A stretch of DNA of 64,000 bases. Origin: Adineta steineri (lineage: Eukaryota > Rotifera > Eurotatoria > Adinetida > Adinetidae). The notes under the pieces were generated by a model. It was given only the letters and a program-made list of their open reading frames with translations. It had not been told where the DNA came from and did not search any database. A program made the position numbers and the translations under genes. The DNA is taken from positions 33,929-97,928 of the forward strand of contig CAJNOI010000262.1 in the NCBI GenBank assembly GCA_905250115.1, given 5' to 3'. Every line of letters begins with the position of its first letter. Positions within the stretch are counted from its first letter, which is position 1. Of the stretch, positions 11,865-24,100 are shown piece after piece.

Positions 11865-14800
11865 TCAAGCTAAAGATGTCGTTTGCCGATCGATTGTAAT
11901 AGGTTTCCTCCAATTTTGATAACTGAAAATATAAGAAAATTTTTAGAAAAAATTTCTTTATAAATTAATTTCTACTTACAAATGTTCATTTGCATTACGC
12001 ATATGTACTGGTATTGAATAAGGTGTTTGTTTAATAGCTGACATTAAATGATGTTTATGAATAATTATGGATTGTTTAGATTGATATTCATCAAATGCAG
12101 CTAATTGAGCATTATAAACCAATGCTTTTATATCCGCACCAGTATACATTTCACAATGTGACAAAAATGTTTCGTCTTCGAATTTAATATTATTTGCTAA
12201 TTGAATTTTCTTTGTCCAAATTTTTAATATTGATACTATATCTAATTTCGATGGAAAACCAACATATAAATGTTTATCTAAACGACCTGGACGTAATAAA
12301 GCTGGATCAATTAAATCCGGACGAGATGTTGCAGCAATAACAACAATATCTAAGAACAATTTATAAAATAATTTTTTTGAAAATTACAAAAATATTTACC
12401 CCCAAGACTTTCAACACCATCTAATTCAGTTAATAATTGATTGACAACTCGATCAGTAACACCAGCAGAATCTCGACCACGTCTAAAATAAATTAATGTT
12501 TCTCAATGAATACATATAATCTCCGATTACCGTGGTACAAGAGCTTCAAATTCATCAAATAGAATAATACACGGTGTAACTGATCGTGCTCGATTAAATA
12601 AATCTCGAATATTTTGTTCACTTGATCCAACATATTTATTTAATAATTCTGGACCCTAGAATTTTCTATTAGATTATGAATTAATACGATTGAAAATATT
12701 TACTTTAACTTGTATGAAATTGACTTTACATTCATTTGCTAATGTTTGAGCAAGAAGAGTTTTGCCACAACCAGATGGACCATAGAGAAGAACGCCTGAT
12801 ATTAATCGTATAGGTGCATTAGCAAAATAATTTGAATGCTAGATAAGAATATTCTTAAATTAGTTGAAAAAGAATTTCTAGTTTTTTACTTCAAAACGCC
12901 ATTGAACTGTTTGAATAAGTTCTTGTTTAAGATCAACCATACCACCTATATCCGACCAATGTAATGTTGTTTGACTAGTTTTCTTTTTATCATCATCAAG
13001 TAATTTAACACTAATAGGTTTAAATTCATCAAATGCATAATCAAAATCAATATTTGATAACTGTCTATCCTCTAAAATGTCATTTCATAGTATGAGAAAA
13101 TAATTTATTAATGATTGTCTTACCAAAACTCATCCATGAATGTAATAAAGCATTATCAATTAATGTATATAAATCTTTAATTACAAATGATTCAGTTCGA
13201 TTGACAATAGAATGTAAAAGTGTTTCTGATATAGTTTGTTTTTTATTTTCAATTAATTGTTTAATAATTGATGTTCGTTGAATCTAATGATTTAGAAGAA
13301 AAATACATATAGAAATTTATAATTAATGAAATAAGTTACAATATTCAATGGTTCAATCGCCAATATTTGTGAAGCAAATAAAGGTGTTTCCTCAGTAAAT
13401 TGTCGATGAATATTAGTTATTTGTTTTACAATAGGAATAATAATAAATTGTTTATGAATTTGTTGAGTACGATTAAATAATTCACGTATAGCTAAAATTT
13501 ATTAAATGAAATCTTTTTGTTCTGAACTAAAAATAAAATAATTTAACTTACAAAGTGATAATTTTTGTGTAGCTAATATAATATTTGCATCGGTAATTGT
13601 TGTTTCATTAGGAAATAAATCATCAAAATGATCAAGAATTAATATTGATGGTTGACGAAAGATCATTTCATCAATTGTTTGAGAAAATGATGTTACGATA
13701 TTATCAAGTTTTCTACCTTTAAAACTAAGACAATCAACAAGTTTATAATAAATTAAATGTTTATTCCATAAACGTTGGCAACATTCACCAACAATTGTTT
13801 TCTTTCCACTACCACTTCGACCTGTAATTATAACATTTTTCAATAAATAATCATTCCAAGAAGATTTCTTTATATCAATTTGTAATTGTAATTCAAGAAT
13901 TTGCAAAAGACGATCAATATTATTTGTTAATGCTCTATAAAAACAAATGAATTTTTCAATGCAATTTTATTCGAAGTTTAGCTTTCAAGATGGTTTGGCT
14001 TTGGGGCATATCTAGATCTCATATTTTCACTTTACTAAATTATTGTTTCAACTATGTGCCAAAAAAACAAGATAATCAATAAAAATAACTTTTTTCAAAT
14101 CCTATTTTAATAGTTTAAAAGTTACTATATAATTTTGTATTTAAGTCTTCCCAGTATTTTATTTAGCGGGTGGACCTGGTGCGCGGCGCCCACCTAGTAT
14201 ACTAGACTTAGAGAAAACAATAACCTAGATAAAATACTGAGTCTTTCACTATTACAGAAAGTTCTTGGTCATTATCGAATAGACAATGTGGTCAAACATT
14301 ACGGAATTCTAGAGAATGGGCACGTTTTTGAGGGATATCTCAAAGCGATTCTCAAAAAAACAGCGTTTTGCATAAGTTTTCAGAATAACAGCTAATCTCT
14401 TATCAAACAAGGATGTGTTGAATAAAAAAATAAAATACAGGATTCATTGCAGAGTTTGGCACCCTAGATATGATGATTTCTTAAATGGACGATTGTTTCA
14501 CTTTTATTATTCTATCAAAATGTCTTTTGTCAGTTTAGTAACTCACTGATTTTAAATCTTTCTCCTGCAACGGTTAGCTAACCATGCCCTACACTAATAT
14601 ATGATTGAGAAATGCTTACAAAGATTGTTCTTGTTGATCAATAAAACTTTCAACGATTAATTTTGAACGATATGCTTCAATTTCATTAAATTTCCATTCT
14701 TTTTTTTCTTCAAGTGCAAATGTATGTTGTCCAATTGTTTCTTCATTTATTTCTATATAAATTGGACTATCACTTATTATTGGTTCATCTTCAGCACTCA

Positions 14801-16635
14801 AATGAATTTGATAAATAACTAAATTAAATAAAAAAAATTCAATTTTCCAATAAGTTTTAAGAGAAAAAGGAAACAAACTATTATTTAGTTTAACAAAACA
14901 TTCATGAGTAATTAAAATTGATTGATCGTTATTTAAACATTGTCGAATCCAAACACGAAAATAATGTTGAAGTAGAAGTATTGGTTCATTGCATTGATTA
15001 GAAATAAATTCAATTCTTGTTCGATTTCTTGGTCTTCGTGTTGTATTACAAACAATTATTTTATCTGTTGAATGAATACAATTCAATGAAGCAAATGAAT
15101 GATTTAATTTAATATGTTTTGAACGACAATTATTATCATTTGTTAATTGAATTAAAAGAAAATAAGTTTTTGGTATATGTTCAGGTAATGTATCTGATGT
15201 TAAAGATTTAATCTAAATAAAATTTCATTAAGAAATATTTTTAAGAATTATCTTACTTCTTTACTTGATCGATAAACAGTTATTTTAGCAACAAATATAT
15301 TTGGCCAACCCGTACCATCATCATCATCTGATGACCAATCAGAACGATTAATACGTGCAATTGTTGGATTAATCGATGTTGTTTCATCAATTTCAACACG
15401 AAAGATTCGTCGATGACGACCAGGTACTAATGCAAGTTTGGATTTTGATTGTAGATCAGAAGATGTTTTTTTCGGTTCACTGAATGATATCATAGGAGAA
15501 TTAGGTAATGATGAGTAAACAAATTTTCCAATTGATCGAATTACACTTTTCAATGATTTTGATGGTTCAATAAAAGCATCCGAAGGAAGAGAAGGAATTT
15601 GTTCAGGTTGAACAATTGATTGTTCACGAAATTCTGGTATAACTGTTACGCGAGTAGATGAACTAATCATAGAAAAATCGATATTATCATTTGGTTCAAT
15701 TTGTACTAAATAATAGAAAATGTTATAATTTTCCAGAAAATATAACAAAAATAACATACCAACTTGAAGGAGAATACATAAACCTGATATCCATATTGGA
15801 AAAATCATATTTAAAGATAATATTCGGATTTGATTAAGAAAAACTTCTTCAGTCATTTCAGTATTATTTTGCTAAAAAATATACGACACATTTTAATGTC
15901 GGCCAGACAAAATTAAAATTTCGGGTGGGCGCCATGCGCCCGCTAGATTAAACACACTTTCAACATCGACTTTCTCATCTGTATATAAATGATCGGCGAA
16001 GGTATATGATTTTATTTTCAAATAAACTTTATACTACCGATTTCGTTTTCTATAATTAATAAATAATAAACGAAACTCATATCTAACCCACTAAATCATA
16101 ATTATTGATCAAATACAAAAGTTTTGAATTCAGCTCTAATTGTAGCAAAATCCATAGCGAATCATTAATGAGAGTTTTCTTTCCACTTACTAGAATTTCC
16201 CAATCATCAACAGATACTGGACTAAATATGACACTTTGACAATCAATAGATTCATTTTGTTCGTCAATTTCATACTAGAAATATACTGAATGAGATTTTT
16301 TTTGTTTCATGTATATCTTAACTCACAAATTGATCTTTTTGAATATTTATTTTCATTGCAAAAAATCCATTGATTGAAAATTGTCCTTCAGTCAATGTAT
16401 AATCGGCAAATGTTGAAAAATACTTAAATTGATTATCTCCCATATTTAATTTTACTATAGATACCTATATGAATTTAAATGCAGATATATGAATACATTT
16501 TTTCCTCATGTAATAATTTTCTTTTACTTTAAAATCTAATGCATTTCGAACATTGCTATTGAATGTACGTGGATTAATACCAAGAAAACAATTTCGATTT
16601 TTTGAATGAATACATCTTAGAATATGCGAAGGCAT
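11865..16635 (-). CDS. PEX1: Peroxisome biogenesis AAA ATPase PEX1 (15 exons, about 1,043 aa)
   Basis: Exons in transcript order: 16635-16528, 16464-16327, 16274-16191, 15871-15760, 15705-15257, 15212-14620, 13934-13552, 13491-13340, 13283-13124, 13071-12890, 12838-12704, 12655-12531, 12482-12400, 12349-11980, 11922-11865; phases agree throughout. PEX1 works with PEX6 to extract ubiquitinated PEX5 from the peroxisome membrane. The N-terminal domain has NCFLGI and VSVDDWEIL, as in other PEX1 proteins. AAA domain D1 has a Walker-A-like GRSGSGKKT and ILILDHFDD, which lacks the usual acidic second residue, fitting the known weak D1. D2 is complete: [16 protein letters not shown] and the hallmark [20 protein letters not shown], then [14 protein letters not shown]. 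It is shorter than the human protein (about 1,280 aa), mainly in linkers. The start is inferred from alignment of the first 30 residues. Confidence 0.95.
13935..14619 (-). other. Long PEX1 intron carrying a GC-rich hairpin
   Basis: A 685-base intron between PEX1 exons 6 and 7. A stem pairs CAGTATTTTATTTAG (14152-14166) with CTAGATAAAATACTG (14225-14239). Inside it is an unusual GC-rich patch (14166-14195) with its own partial symmetry, GGGTGG near one end and CCCACC near the other. The rest is AT-rich with no coding signal. Confidence 0.6.
15872..16190 (-). other. PEX1 intron 3 with a GC-rich palindromic patch
   Basis: This 319-base intron has a short GC-rich patch (about 15922-15944, containing GGGCGCCATGCGCCC) in otherwise AT-rich DNA. 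It resembles the patches at 14166-14195 and 16993-17012. No coding signal. Confidence 0.5.
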
Positions 16636-18475
16636 ATCTATTATAATATAAAATATATATTAGTATAATAAAATAGATAAACAATGATCTCTATATTTAT
16701 TCTTATATCAAAAGATAAAAAATTATATATTTTCAACTTTAATTCATTTTTTATAAAGATTTTCAAAAAGAAAATGATAGACGGTAAGGAGTTGATTTAT
16801 GTTGAAAATAATTTGATGATATACAATAATAAATTAAGCTTCTAAGTAGTGTGTTTGACACTATGATCTTCTTCTTACAATTGTAGATAATAATAGTTTT
16901 TAGATGATAGATAAATCTTTTTTCTTTTTTTAGTTGAAATACTCAAGAAGTTAATGATTGGATCAGTTAGCAAGCAGTACAAAATTATTTTTAGCGACCT
17001 CCGGAGGGCGCTAGTATTCGAGAGAAGAAAAACTAATCTGAAAACTAGAAGTTTTATCTCATTTCTATTGTAAATACTATAAGCTTTGATTTAATAATTC
17101 AATAAACTTATTTTTTCTCCCATGGGTTAATAACTAATGCATTCAAATGAACTAATAATAACCTGATTGAACATTGATGATATAATTAAATAAAGATAAT
17201 ATATCTCTTATATGTTGATTATTCTAGAATAGAATAAGATATTTTGTACACAGTATACATTCATGCCATGAACATAGTGACAGTTTTGAAAAAAACTAAT
17301 GATTAAAATTGAATGTCAGTGTGTTGTAATATAATAGTAACCAGATGAATAACAATTATGATTGTATCGTGTGATTCATCAATAGTTTCGTTATTCACAC
17401 TTTATAGAATCGATGACTACAAAATAATTTTAAATTTATGAGCCATAAGCATAATTTTCGATCGATGGAGATCATAGCCGTTGATTAATTTGACATTCGT
17501 TACCTTTTTTATATTACCAGCTGAATTTAGAAATAATGCTTTGTTAAATTTTCATTTATGTATTTCTTTTTGTTTTATTTGGCTTGTTCAATGGTGACAC
17601 ATATTTACAATGTAGATTATGTCAAGTTTCTGAGTAGTAATCTATAATTTCTTTTAATCATAATAACAGAATGAAATATCTTGTTATTCTTAACAAATAT
17701 TCACTACTAGCTTATTTATTTTTTTCTATAAATTCCAATCCTAAAAGCTACATTTCATATATAGATATCAATTGGTGTGTAACAACAGTTTTATTCCTAT
17801 TTCGAATCTTATATAGTTGTTTTCATTACATATTTAATGTTATTTGACTTCGATTTTCATATTATTTATTTTCTTATTTGTTGTTATATGTTTCTCACCG
17901 TATCGATATACTTGTTTTTGTCAAATTTTATAGTACTCAAAGTTTTCCTATCATCAATAGTTTGATGATCTAAACATAAAGTTTAAATATGAGTTAATAA
18001 ATTGAATTTTAATTTTTGCATGTTTCTGATTAACGATCTATATTAAACTTGAAATCGTTCAATCTATGCTACAATGATTAAATAATAAATTTGTTCGATA
18101 TTTATTGAAATAATATCATTATTGAGCGACTATGAAATTAGTAATGATGTTTTCTTATCCTCATAGGTGTAAGTCTGTATGTGATAAACAAAAAATATTC
18201 ACCCGCATCCATTCTCAAGATGATGTCTTATGTTTAGTTTTGTCTCGCGGAGTAAAAACGAATTTTCTTAAAAATCATATTGATGTATCTATGAAACTTA
18301 CTTTCAAAAGAAACAATTAATACAAATTAAAGCATAAAAAACTAATACTTTTTAAACTTTTATTACAAACGAATGATCTCAAGAAAAATAGATACAATAA
18401 AAAAGCTCTTAAAAATGAACAGTTAAAACATTTGTTCTACATTGAATTAAATAACAAAATAGGGAACACAATGTT
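16636..18475. other. Intergenic between PEX1 5' end and BTB-TLDc gene A; right half is a duplicated flank
   Basis: 16,636-17,520 is AT-rich and contains a GC-rich palindrome-like patch at 16993-17012 (AGCGACCTCCGGAGGGCGCT). It presumably includes the PEX1 promoter. From about 17,525 to 18,320 the sequence is a diverged copy of DNA also found at 35,020-35,800 and, beyond the gap, 32,210-33,230; this is the 3' flank of BTB-TLDc gene A. A 62-codon plus-strand frame (18132-18320) lies in the repeat and is not considered a gene. Confidence 0.7.
17525..18330. repeat. Duplicated BTB-TLDc flank, copy A
   Basis: Long stretches match copy C almost word for word, for example TTCGAATCTTATATAGTTG, TTATGTTTCTCACCGTATCG-type text and ATCAATAGTTTGATGAT. 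They run in the same order in all copies that are visible. Copy B shares the later part, including TTGAAATAATA..TGAGCGACTATGA and GATAAACAAA..ATATTCACCC. The left boundary near 17,525 is set by loss of similarity with copy C. Confidence 0.8.
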
Positions 18476-19606
18476 CTAAGCTAATTTAAACACTTCAATC
18501 TCAGATGTACTGAAGTTCTTAGCTCCTGTGAATGTATTTTTACCTTTACCCGTTGTGTCATTATATGAAGTAGGAAAAATAGTATAGCTAGAATAGTTGC
18601 TGTTACTGTTATCACATACACGCATATCGGCGCCGCTGCCGAATCTAGGTCCAGAGTCACTATCATCAGAAATAGCAATTTCTACATGATCATACTTGAT
18701 AGTATATTTTGTAGATGGAATATTGTGAGGATTTGTTAATGTGAATAAAAATGCTGTTTCATCATTCTGATACTTTTGAGATGAAGTCCATGCAATGCTT
18801 GTATAACCTCCAAATATATAGTTATTGTTTGATTGAATAATACTTATTGTTGGCCCTTTATTGTCACAACGTGAATGGAATGCACTGGCACCAAATCCAT
18901 CACGTGTTGCTTTGTATATTAGTTCCCATTTTTGATTACTCTTACCATAAAATTCATTAAGTTTCACTTTATGCTCTGATTGAAGTAATGTTCCATTCGG
19001 AAAAGTATTCTCAATAGCCAAGCGCTCTTCTTCTTCTTTTTCTTTTTGTTGACGTTTTCGATCAGGTTCTTTTAATATATAAATCAGATTGTCTATACAA
19101 AAGTATTCTGCTTCTATTATAAGACGTTGACGAAGTGATTCATTAATCATTATATCATTGGGTACGCTCTCCGTTCTTAAATATTCTAGAATATGTTCAA
19201 ATAACTTTCCATTACGATCAATGAAGATACTATTATCATTTGGATCCCGTTCAAGTTCCCATTGTTTTGAGAAAAGTGCAGTAAAGAAAGTACTTTTCTC
19301 ATGTGTTAATGTATCAACACTTGTAGTATGTTTTACACCACCAACATCAAGTATAACTTTGCCTTTAATTGATGTTGTTGATAATTTAAGTTTGATACTT
19401 TTCCATTCTCTTTCTTCAACAGATACATTAGCCAGTTTATTCTCTAAATCACCACTTATTTGTATCGCTTGGTCACACAATTTCTCAGTAGTTCGAATAT
19501 AATCACTGTCCTCATTCAGTTTTGAAATAATATCTTCATGAACTTTTTCAAAACGAGTGCTTAATTGTTTTGTGTTGTCTCGAAGTGTATCTAAGTTTGA
19601 TTCCAT
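18476..19606 (-). CDS. BTB (KCTD-type)-TLDc protein A, intronless, 376 aa
   Basis: Architecture: an N-terminal helical region (about residues 1-78), a T1/KCTD-type BTB domain (about 82-175: KVILDVGG, TTSVDTLT, WELERDPNDNSIFIDRNG), a charged KEKEEEER linker, then a TLDc domain (about 205-375: FYGKSNQKWELIYKATRDGF, FLFTLTNPHNIP, NTFTGAKNFSTSEIEVF). BTB domains of this type oligomerise and can recruit cullin-3 E3 ligase. TLDc domains occur in oxidation-resistance proteins and V-ATPase regulators. The combined role here is not known. The gene is co-linear with gene B at 33.4-34.5 kb and gene C at 36.1-37.2 kb, and the similarity with gene B continues into the 5' and 3' flanks. The start ATG is shared in position with gene B. 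Confidence 0.93.
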   Translation of the reverse strand: MESNLDTLRDNTKQLSTRFEKVHEDIISKLNEDSDYIRTTEKLCDQAIQISGDLENKLANVSVEEREWKSIKLKLSTTSIKGKVILDVGGVKHTTSVDTLTHEKSTFFTALFSKQWELERDPNDNSIFIDRNGKLFEHILEYLRTESVPNDIMINESLRQRLIIEAEYFCIDNLIYILKEPDRKRQQKEKEEEERLAIENTFPNGTLLQSEHKVKLNEFYGKSNQKWELIYKATRDGFGASAFHSRCDNKGPTISIIQSNNNYIFGGYTSIAWTSSQKYQNDETAFLFTLTNPHNIPSTKYTIKYDHVEIAISDDSDSGPRFGSGADMRVCDNSNSNYSSYTIFPTSYNDTTGKGKNTFTGAKNFSTSEIEVFKLA

Positions 19607-21183
19607 TTGAAAGATTTTCTTTTATGAAAATATCGTCTTTGTTGATTGTATTTGTTGTTACTTGTTTTTATGCCAGTGAAAGTTAACGGTGACGTTGCTT
19701 GTATTGTTAACTGTTTTGTTTTCGTTTCTGACACCAAATAGCACAATACTCAAAACCTTACAAATAAAAAAGTAGGTAACGATATATAAACGGTAAATAT
19801 TTGTCTTCACCTTTTCTTCTGCTACTTCACATTCTAGAATGTGACATAAGACAAGACTAGATAAGGACTTTATTCATATATGTTTGTTCTCTTTCTTTTC
19901 AGTATATATAATGTTACATTCTTTCTGATAAGTATTTTTTCCAAGTCTTATTGAATACAATATAGAATTAATTAAACTGCTTTAACAAATGATCAAACGA
20001 AAGTTTTATTTACTACTCATTTCATTTTTGTTTTCTCTTTTTTATGTACATTATTAAACTTTAAAACAAGGACAGAATTGTGTCATACTCTCAAGTAATT
20101 AAAACGTCAGACACCAGCTTCTACACTGGTAAGGTCATATATCTTACATCCCTTTTAATATTTTTTTGTCTTTCTTCGTCATGGTTCACTAATATGCGAC
20201 GCTATTGTTCTTTTTATACTCTCTTTATTCGTTATTCATATACTCATTTTACTCATCTTCTTCATCATCGTAGTATATTATTTTTTGGACTTATTTGTAT
20301 TCGAAATAAAACTCATCATCTGATCTATATTCTGGATAGTATTCACATAGTATGATATTCAATATAGGGTAGGCTGTTTGCAGTGAGTTCTCTTCTAGTT
20401 TTGACAGACTTTTCCGTCCATCATCATCGGTTCTAGTCTATGTGATCTAGTCTGCTTGATTGATACCCACGATAGTTTAGAACCTAGTACAATTAAACTA
20501 TCTCGACTCTGCGCGTTGATTGGCACTGGCACTATTACGTACCTATCTGATATGCGGAGACAGAAATGAGATATCTATCTATATATTAAGAAACTTAGAC
20601 ACGCACGAACACCCTAATATTTTGTTCTCTTTTTGTTCGCTTATGACATATATATCGTAGAAAGTTACCTGTTGTATTTGTTTGTTTCTTGTATGTCAGA
20701 ATGTAATCAATTGATTTTGTAAATAAACTATTTATTAGAAGGCAAACTGATAATGACAGATTCAAAGTATAACACTAAAAGTACCTTTAGATTTAACAGA
20801 AAAAAGATCAAATGGTAAATTGCGACTTATCAAGAAAGTCGTCAAAATAATCGAAAAAAATTGTTGACTTAAAGTACAAACAAGTTGTTGCATGTCTCTA
20901 GTATATCTAAGCTCTAACGATATTATAATACCGATTGAATTCTATAGAATCTACATGTATTAAATTGGCCTAATAAATAACTGCATGAATTATTTTGTTA
21001 TTGATAATTATAGATATTAATGTTATTTTTGTCCTTATGTTTGTCACATATTTATTGTATTCGAATTTTTGCGTCATTAAATAAATTCTAAACACAATAC
21101 AATCACCTGTCGTAAGCTTGATCAATCTGTATATAGTTGCTTTTATCCAAAATCACATTTATAAGACGCGTGTAAAAATTTCA
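19607..21183. other. Intergenic between BTB-TLDc gene A and the ABC transporter
   Basis: The first 200 bases resemble the DNA upstream of gene B (the ATTTGTTGTTA..CTTATGC type stretch), so the duplication includes the promoter. The rest is AT-rich without a recognisable gene. A perfect 9-base inverted repeat, GATAGTTTA (20471-20479) with TAAACTATC (20494-20502), is present. A 91-codon plus-strand frame (20080-20355) looks like chance in AT-rich DNA. Confidence 0.5.
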
Positions 21184-24100
21184 ATGAAAATTTTTTCTAA
21201 AGAACAAAACAATGAACATCAAAAGTTAATTAATAATAATGATAAGAAGTGTCAATATTATTCATCTCGTCTTGAATGGGCAGAATCGTCTTGGACTCGA
21301 TGGTTACATCTATTATGTTGGTGGTGGATTAGTCCTACTCTTTCCGAAGGTTCCAAACGATTATTAACAGAAAATGATCTTGATAATCTACCAAATACAG
21401 ATAAATCTTCTGTTTTATTGCATCGATTAGAATCTTATGATTGGACATCAACATCAACATGGAAAATAATAATTCAAGAATTTTGGCAAGAATATATATT
21501 GGCGGGTTTATATTGTTTCCCTTATTTAATTTCACGTATTGCTCAACCATTATTACTTCGCAGTATTGTTTTAAGTACAACAAACGAAAATAATTCATTT
21601 TTCACAGCTTATATATTTGTTATATTATTATGTTTATTTGGTATTTTACAAGCTTTATTTGATCATCAAATTTATTTTAATTCAATGCGTGTAGGAATAA
21701 GAATTCGTAATGCACTTTCAGCCATTATCTATAAACATGCATTATCAATTAAATCTACAGTATGGCAGTATACGAATACAGGTCAAATTATTAATTTAAT
21801 TGCGAATGATACATCGAAATTTGAAGAAATATGTTCACGGTTACATTTTCTATGGGAAGGACCTGTTGAAGCTGTGATTATATTTATCTTTCTCTGGTGG
21901 ATTATACACCCAATACCAGCACTCTTCGCATATCTTGTATATTTTTTAAGTATTATCATATTATTTCTAACTGGTCGTCATCTTAGTAAATATCGCGATC
22001 TAAAAACTTCGTGTAGTGATAAACGTGTTCATATGTTAGACGAATTCATTCATGGATATGAAGTAATCAAAATGTATAATTGGGAAAAACTAATGGAAGA
22101 TCGAATAAATCGAATACGTCAAAATGAATTTGATATTTTAAAACAAGCTTATTATTTACGTGCTCTTAATACTATACATTCTTTTATTATAGTACCAATT
22201 CTTGCATTGACTACTTTTGGTACTGCTTGGTTTTTAGATCATCGATTAAATCCAATAGATTGTTTTACAGTTCTTGCATTCTTTGGTCTATTACGAAATC
22301 AAATTATGTTTATAATGCCATTGCTTACTGAAAGATTAACAGATGTACAAGTTGCATCGAAAAGAATAGATGCATTTATGCGATTAACAATAACACAAGA
22401 TCAATACTCATCATCGTCATCTAATACACAAAAAGGACAAATTACTATGTCAAATGCATTCTTTTCATGGTATGATGATCAACCTTGTCTTTCATCACTG
22501 AATATATTTATTAAACCAAAAACATTTGTTGGTATTGTTGGATCAGTTGGATGTGGTAAATCATCTTTACTTGCTGCTATTCTTGGTGAAATGAATCTTA
22601 TTAATGGTGAAGTAAATACCAATTCGAATTCATTTTCTTATGCAGCTCAAGCATCATGGATCTTTACAGGAACAATTCGTACGAATATTCTTCTTAATCG
22701 ACCATTTGATGAACAACGTTATCGAAATGTTATTTATGCATGTTGTCTTGATCTTGATTTTATTCAATTTGGTGTTAGTGGCGATTTAACAATGATCGGA
22801 GAACGAGGGGTTAATTTAAGTGGTGGACAAAAAGCACGTATTTCATTAGCTCGAGCTATCTATAATGAAGCTGATGTTTATTTATTTGATGATCCTTTAG
22901 CAGCTGTTGATGGTACTGTTGCTAAACAAATTTATGAACGATGTTTTAGTTCAATAGGATTATTGAAAAATAAAACACGTCTATTAGTAACTCATCAAAC
23001 ACAATTTCTTATAGAGGCAGATCAAATCATTTTTCTTTCGAATGGTCATATTGATGAACAAGGATATTTAGAGAAGTATACACTTACGAAAGATATAACA
23101 GATGAAAAACAAACATCAGTATTAGACAATTTAATAAATGAACCTGATATTCAACCTATTATTACTGAAGAAACAGCAATTAGTGGAAAAGTAAAATGGA
23201 ATTTATGGTTTTATTTACTTACTGCACCACCACTCGGTCTATGTGGATTATTTTTACTTATTATTTTACTTATCCTAGGTGAATTATTTTATGATGGAAC
23301 AAATTATTGGCTTAGTATATGGTTAAAACAATCACATAAAAATCATCAAGATTTTTCAACATTTGCTTATATCTATTTTGGTTTAATAATAGGAACAATC
23401 GTAATAGATGCTTTACGTACAATATTTTTTTTTATTGTTATTCTATATGGAACAAATCATTTACATAATAATATGTTAAAAGGTTTGTTATATACATCAA
23501 TACAATTCTTTGAAAGTAATTCAAGTGGACGAATTCTTAGTCGCGCAAGTAAAGATCAAAAAGTAATCGATGAATTATTACCAACAAATTTACTTTATGC
23601 AATTAAATCATCTTTAATGTCAATTGGTGCTACTATAATTATTTGTATTATTAAACCATATATTTTATTAGTTATTATTGGTTTAATACCATTTGTATTA
23701 TTATTATGTCGATTTTATTTACAATCAAAAAGTCAATTAAAACGACTTGAAAGTATCACACGAAGTCCTGTTTATGATCTTCTTTCATCATCACTCAATG
23801 GTGTAGTTACTATTCGTGCATTCAAAATTCATTATTATTTCATTGAATTATTTACTAATCGAATTGATAAAAATACACGTGCATACATCAATATGCAAGG
23901 TGCAGCAAGATGGTTTGCTTTACGACTTAATCTTTTATCATTTATAAATACATTTTCAACTGCAATATTATTGATAATATTTCGTAATGAAATAGATTCA
24001 TCATTAATTGCACTTTGTTTAATGTATACGATATCGATACCAAAATCATTTCAATTATCTATTCAACAATTTTTTGATGCAGATTTATTGATGACAAGTG

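Noticed and set aside
20080..20355. Plus-strand frame of 91 codons with hydrophobic stretches
   Set aside because: Composition expected from AT-rich noncoding DNA; no splice partner or homologous pattern.
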